Shown piece by piece: positions 59,349-64,000 of a stretch of DNA of 64,000 nucleotides. The notes below the pieces were generated by a model, which had not been told where the DNA came from, did not search any database, and was given only the letters and a program-made list of their open reading frames with translations. A program made the position numbers and the translations under genes. This DNA comes from Tanypteryx hageni (lineage: Eukaryota; Arthropoda; Insecta; Odonata; Petaluridae): contig CM054116.1 of the NCBI GenBank assembly GCA_028673005.1, positions 134,593,681 to 134,657,680 of the forward strand. The letters are read 5' to 3'. Within the stretch, counting starts at the first letter, position 1. The number at the start of each line of letters is the position of its first letter.

Positions 59349-60635
59349 AATAGCGAAAAAATGATGTTTTTAAAGCGAAGGTAACAGCCACCTTAACATG
59401 TGATGCATAAATTTAAACGTCTCGACCTGTAGATTTGCAGGAAAATGATAAAATTGAAATCAGTCAAACCGTTAACGAGATTGAGGTTTTATGGTGACTG
59501 GCTCTGCTCGACGTAGTTGTAGAGGTTGATGTTAATGTGGCGCTACTAGCGGACATTAGACGCTGTGGGAAATAACGTGGCGCTCCTAGCGGACATTAAT
59601 GGAAGAAAATAAACCTTACAGCCGCTGACCTTCATGGTAATGTGACAGAAGGCTAACTACCAAGAAAATATTTAATATAACCAACCAGTCGCTTTATCGA
59701 CGGGCAGCTGCTAGTAATGAATGGGTAGGTGAAAGACAAATTTTTAGCAAAAAAAACTCGATTGGACGTCTCTTGAAGCGAGGCTCCATGGATAAAAATG
59801 CGATTGAAGAGGAAGAAAATGGTTTCATCTGACCTAGGCGACTTTCAATGGGAAAGAAAGTTACCAAGAAATGAAGGAGGTGGCGGAGCAAATAGAGAAC
59901 CCGGTTTCACATATAATCACCGACCTGTTTGCAGATATTAGAATACAACCGATGATGACGATGGAGCGAAAGACTGATTTAAATTGAAAATTGTAAAATC
60001 GAGAATAAAAACGAAACGCGTTTATTGCCAAAAAGAAAAGAAGAAATGTCAGCGTGAAATTTTTCAGACTTTCTTGTCCTTCGGAGGTCTTATCAGTAAA
60101 CTCACACATTCATCTCTTGCATTACAAATTAGCTAAAATGCAGATATCTCTTCTTTTATAACTTCCGCTTAGTGAAGGACTGCCGTAGTCGTTTTATGAT
60201 GCGAGTTTAACTCTGCCAGTATGCAAAAAAATAAAATAAAATAAAAAACCTATTTTTCATCGCGTTTCCTCTTAATATGCAAACAAATACAGTTGAAACT
60301 TTCTGATCCGGATATCTGCGGCCCGGAAACATCCGTGGTTCGGAATGGATAAGGTAAAACGAACAGTTTATATGAGAAACCTCATACATAAAGATACCCA
60401 TTTCAATATCATTTTATATCTTCCCATGCTTTATTAACACATATCCATGCGAACTTTTATTCACTCAATATGAAGCAAATGCTTTTATCATTTGCTTCTT
60501 ATGCTTTAAGCAAATGCTTATGCTTTTACTGTTTGCTTTACGCATTTGCTTAATTTTTATTCACTCGACCCAATTACTAAGAACTGAAAAATGAAATGTC
60601 AGTAGATGCGAAGGAAATGTCGAATTTTTGATTCG
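59349..60635. other. no gene recognised
   Basis: A near-repeat TGGCGCTACTAGCGGACATTA / TGGCGCTCCTAGCGGACATTA occurs at 59538-59600. A short cluster of AAGCAAATGCTT-type inverted motifs lies at 60472-60555. Otherwise nothing. Confidence 0.4.
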
Positions 60636-60965
60636 CCGATTTATTTCCTAATCAGTTGTAATTAAAATAAGAATCGACAATTATTTAAAACATACCAATT
60701 ACTCAAATACTAGAAACATAATCTTTATGTTCATGTTCATTCCTTCATCATAAATTACCCATTTCTTTTCACTTACAAACGTTGTGTATACGTAACGAAA
60801 ATAGATGTATTTACGTTCATTTCTTCGTCTTAGATAATCCATATCCCTTCATTTTCTAAATTTTGCGTGTACACGAAAGAAAATTAAACTAATTAGGTAT
60901 TTACAGCAGATACTGTGTACATCAGTTGTCACGAAGATTGTTTTCTTTAAAAACAATTAAAAAAC
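60636..60965 (+). repeat. dispersed repeat, copy 2 of 2
   Basis: Collinear with 46786-47085 (see that entry), 13.9 kb away and in the same orientation, with indels. It is followed at 61220-61330 by a CCAAATTTCATCAACATCCG ... ACGGACAGACGGACGGAC module of a kind scattered through the right third of the window. Confidence 0.7.
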
Positions 60966-62175
60966 GGAAAAAATTTTCCAAGTTCAAAGTGAATTACGAC
61001 TTTCTAATTTGATTTTCTTGTAATCAGATACTCCTTCGATAAAAATTTACTGAACAAAACATATGCCATTTGACTAGTTTGTTTGAAGACTTTTTTCTTA
61101 TAAGTGGTATTTTACGAGATATGAAGAAAAGTTCATTTTTTTGTCTCCAGTAAAGTGGCTCCCGATTAGGCTACGTGAATAATTTATATCATTTTCTTAG
61201 CCCTTATGTCCTAAATACCAAATTTCATCAACATCCGCCCAGAAGTTTCGCAGATTAAACATACGGACAGACGGACGGACACGACCTGACCACAAGGCGT
61301 TCTTTTTTACTTTTGTAAATACACATAAAAACTCATAAAAAGTTTTGTCTAAAAAATTTTATTATTTATTTTTATATCCCTTGAACATTCTTTCGCAGTG
61401 ACAAAAATCGATGTTTGTGAAGTTTTTCTAAAATTTTCCCACACGCATTAGTTTGATTTAACCTAACAATGCCCGTCACATCTTACTACATTATAAAAAA
61501 GTCTTTTTGTAGAAGTAAATAGCCAGAAGCGATGATTAATGATGAATGCGGACCGTGCTCATAGCACAAAAGGCACACACGGAAATCTTTAAAGAAAAAA
61601 GACACTGACATTCATTTATTTGAATGCAGCCAAATTACATAAATCGAAAAAATGTTTCGTCGCCCTAAAGCTCAAACTACAATTTGGAAGAGCATAAGAG
61701 TACACACAGAATTAAGAAGAGAACCACTAGAAGTCTGCTGGAAAGTTTCCCCGACCCTTGCGTACCACGTCACCGCAAAGAGTAATAACCTATTCGCATC
61801 TAAAACTCCGCAATTTTCCAAATTGCATGGTAAGAATGTGATGTGATTGGCTACTTTAAATGACGTTGAAACGCTTGTCAAACTTCATGAAGAAAGTCCT
61901 AATGACTGTCAGTCATGTTCGGCAGTTGGGATGGCTATGCTGTGACTTGTTAGACAAAAAATCTCCAATACTTAAGGACTTGGCATAAAAAACGCCGACC
62001 AATTTATTGCAGCGTAAAAGCAATTATTACGTTTAATAGAAAGGTAAAATGTAGTCGTCCTCTTTCACTGGATGACACTAAATATGCACATATCCAATTT
62101 TAAAATACACTTAAGTATGCACGTCTAGTAAATATATTTATTATTTGATTAACCGAAATAATCGATAGTCCATAG
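60966..62175. other. no gene recognised
   Basis: No host exon seen. The open frames at 61652-61881 overlap on both strands and show no known motif. Confidence 0.35.
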
Positions 62176-62874
62176 CAGTGGCGGCTCGTAGCTAAAATTA
62201 GTGGGGGTGCTGCTCCAGAAAATTTTTAGCCTTTGTTTTAAAATTGTGTAAAAGGAAAAAAACATGTATAAAAAGAAAATTTATTCAGGAACTTGATAAA
62301 ATCTTAACAAAAAAATCCAAACATTTTTTACTTATTTTAACTTAAGGCCATGGTTAAAGTTTTCTGTTAAATAAAAGAACCGAAAAAAAATTAATCAAAT
62401 AGAATAGCTGGAAGCAGAATAATAATCTAATTCTACACTCTTCTACACTTTATCACATTCAAGAATATGGTACACGGTTTTTAAGCACAACACACGCTGA
62501 GTAAAAAAAAACTTGATTCCACCATCACGCCAGAGCCGGCACTGCGAGAGCAACAGTGCTCTCTCTACCTGGCAGTCCCGCCTTCCTCCCCACCCCCCTC
62601 CTATGTGCGCATGCGCACAACAGTCAAACACCACATCGCTGGCACTGTGAAACGCACAGTTCCATACAAAGATTTCTGTATCTTTTTCATAAACTGGGGG
62701 ATGGCTACTGAAGTACTGACATTAAGCTTAAGGAATATATATTGTACTACAAAAATAAAGAAAGAATTAAAGAAAAAAGGACTCATTATATTAAATGTTT
62801 TCGATAATATCAAGTGGAAATAGGGGGTGCTGCAGTTCCGCAGTGCCTATACACGAGCCGACCAATACTATGGA
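62176..62874. mobile_element. hAT-like non-autonomous element
   Basis: The left end CAGTGGCGGCTCGTAGC, followed by GGGGGTGCTGC, mirrors the right end GGGGGTGCTGCAGTTCC...CACGAGCCG. CAGTGGCGGCT ends are typical of a hAT group. Flanks GTCCATAG (62168-62175) and CTCCATAG (62875-62882) match at seven of eight bases, fitting an 8-bp duplication. A perfect palindrome overlaps the right end. No transposase frame. Confidence 0.55.
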
Positions 62875-62888
62875 CTCCATAGTATTGG
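62862..62888. repeat. perfect 27-bp palindrome
   Basis: CCAATACTATGGA, one central C, then the exact reverse complement. It overlaps the right end and flank of the hAT-like element. Fill-in or hairpin repair at an excision or insertion site could produce it. Confidence 0.8.
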
Positions 62889-64000
62889 TCCGTTTACAAT
62901 TAATGCGGATAATCGACTCTGTGCTGCATATTGATATTAATTACTTTATGAATAGCATTAAAAGAGCCTATAATGCGAATGTGGCGTCCTCTTTTTAAGT
63001 ACCTTTGTCTAAAAGTTTAAATTTATCTACACGAGAATTAACTTTTTAATGCTTACCATGCTCAATACATAAATATTTCTTCGCGCTTGGAAAATACCCT
63101 TCGTCATTCTCCGTTATTATTACTCGAATTATTTAAACAAAAACATCACAATCGTTAATAATGAGGGTAGTAGATTCGGAATTATTTATACAAATGTCCT
63201 TCAAAAACTTAAGCTTAGATGATTATTTTGGCTTGTTGAGATTCCATCAGTTAAAGACTAACTCAGGCGTTCATTCATCTCGGTAAACAATAACAGATAA
63301 AGATGTCGACAAAAGTGATATTGTTTGGTAGCAAATATTCCTTTTATTACGATATTGAGCCGACATATGGAACCCTTCTGGTTCCCATTGATTATATACG
63401 CCCACCTCATTTTAATGACGTCAAAGTTATTCTGAATGAAAAGTTTGCGCAGTTAATGCCGTTTTCCTGGTATAAAGGTGCTCATTTTGTTTCAAACCTT
63501 CTACCATGATAAAATAATGCATAACAAGTATTTAAGCTACATATGACAGCCGTATGTAAAAGCAAAACGACTATCACCATCACATACATGCATTAAAAAA
63601 CAGCGCCGAAAATAATATAACCATTGCAAAGACTGGGCAAATGGAATAACTGTTTATTATAACCAGAAAAACACAACTATTTCAACCGAATGACATAATT
63701 CGCGCGGCGAAAAAATATTGTAACCATATCAATGGCTGGCTAAATAGAATGACCATTTTTTTAGACGCGTCCCAAACAACTTTTACCCAAATGTTATAAT
63801 TCACACAACATTATTAATCAATTACAATACTAATCTGTACTTCAAAATCACGAATTAAAAAGTAGAGATAAAATCCAACCGACCCAAAAATTACCCCTCT
63901 CGAAACCAATCAACAAAACAAAACCGTTTAAAAGATAATCTCACTGATGATCGTATACACATGCTGGCAATCTCAATCATTGGTCAAATTTAAATTCTAG
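62889..64000. other. no gene recognised; one unexplained frame
   Basis: A 68-codon plus frame at 63303-63509 (starting MSTKVILFGSKYSFYY, followed by DIEPTYGTLLVP) has protein-like composition but no family I recognise. It may be a fragment of a mobile-element protein. The rest is AT-rich. Confidence 0.3.

Noticed and set aside
1..64000. CRISPR array or bacterial operon
   Set aside because: No regularly spaced short direct repeats. Spliced genes, SINEs and LINEs show eukaryotic DNA.

Overview
This is an AT-rich eukaryotic window, most likely arthropod and probably insect. It has spliced genes with GT/AG introns, a stand-alone peptidylglycine alpha-hydroxylating monooxygenase of insect type, short TTAGGTTAG-like tracts, and many classes of transposable element. 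I cannot name the species. Two conserved genes could be rebuilt exon by exon on the minus strand. The rest is intron or intergenic DNA filled with transposon remains.

Layout. At 2122-2152 there may be a short first coding exon of a minus-strand gene that leaves the window on the left. At 2438-14698 (minus) lies a complete nine-exon MPP10/MPHOSPH10 gene, a U3 snoRNP component of the SSU processome; its 602-codon frame is intact across all eight introns. Its fifth intron is about 8.3 kb and holds a tRNA-derived SINE, a piggyBac-like MITE and a diverged copy of a four-copy repeat family. Another copy of that family sits 31 nt from the splice acceptor of exon 5. From 14.7 to 30.1 kb is an intergenic desert with a degenerate hAT transposon (15812-17661, flanked by TCTAACA), two piggyBac remnants, two LINE remnants and a TA-flanked pogo/Tigger-like MITE.

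At 30156-43185 (minus) are nine consecutive coding exons of PHM with every copper ligand present. The first exon, carrying the signal peptide, was not found and must lie more than about 43.2 kb into the window or beyond it. The 8.5-kb intron between exons 38968-39110 and 30400-30449 contains a LINE in the gene's orientation with two long open frames. Its ORF1 and ORF2 are in the same frame, separated by one UGA followed by CUA, a context known for stop-codon readthrough. A possible two-exon coding unit (41403-41475 and 41065-41123) sits inside another PHM intron.

From 43.2 to 64 kb no conserved host exon was recognised. This part holds LINE fragments, an element-like unit with 287-bp terminal inverted repeats (47519-51782) around a hairpin and a CR1-like LINE, a tRNA-derived SINE with an 11-bp target duplication, a palindromic cluster of tRNA-like sequences with Pol III-type T runs, two further copies of the four-copy repeat, a Penelope-like 3' end, and a hAT-like element near 62.2-62.9 kb.

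The two host genes are functionally unrelated (ribosome assembly versus neuropeptide amidation). The strongest candidates for new biology are the LINE with the in-frame UGA-CUA junction, the tRNA-like palindrome, the long-TIR element and the small coding unit nested in PHM.
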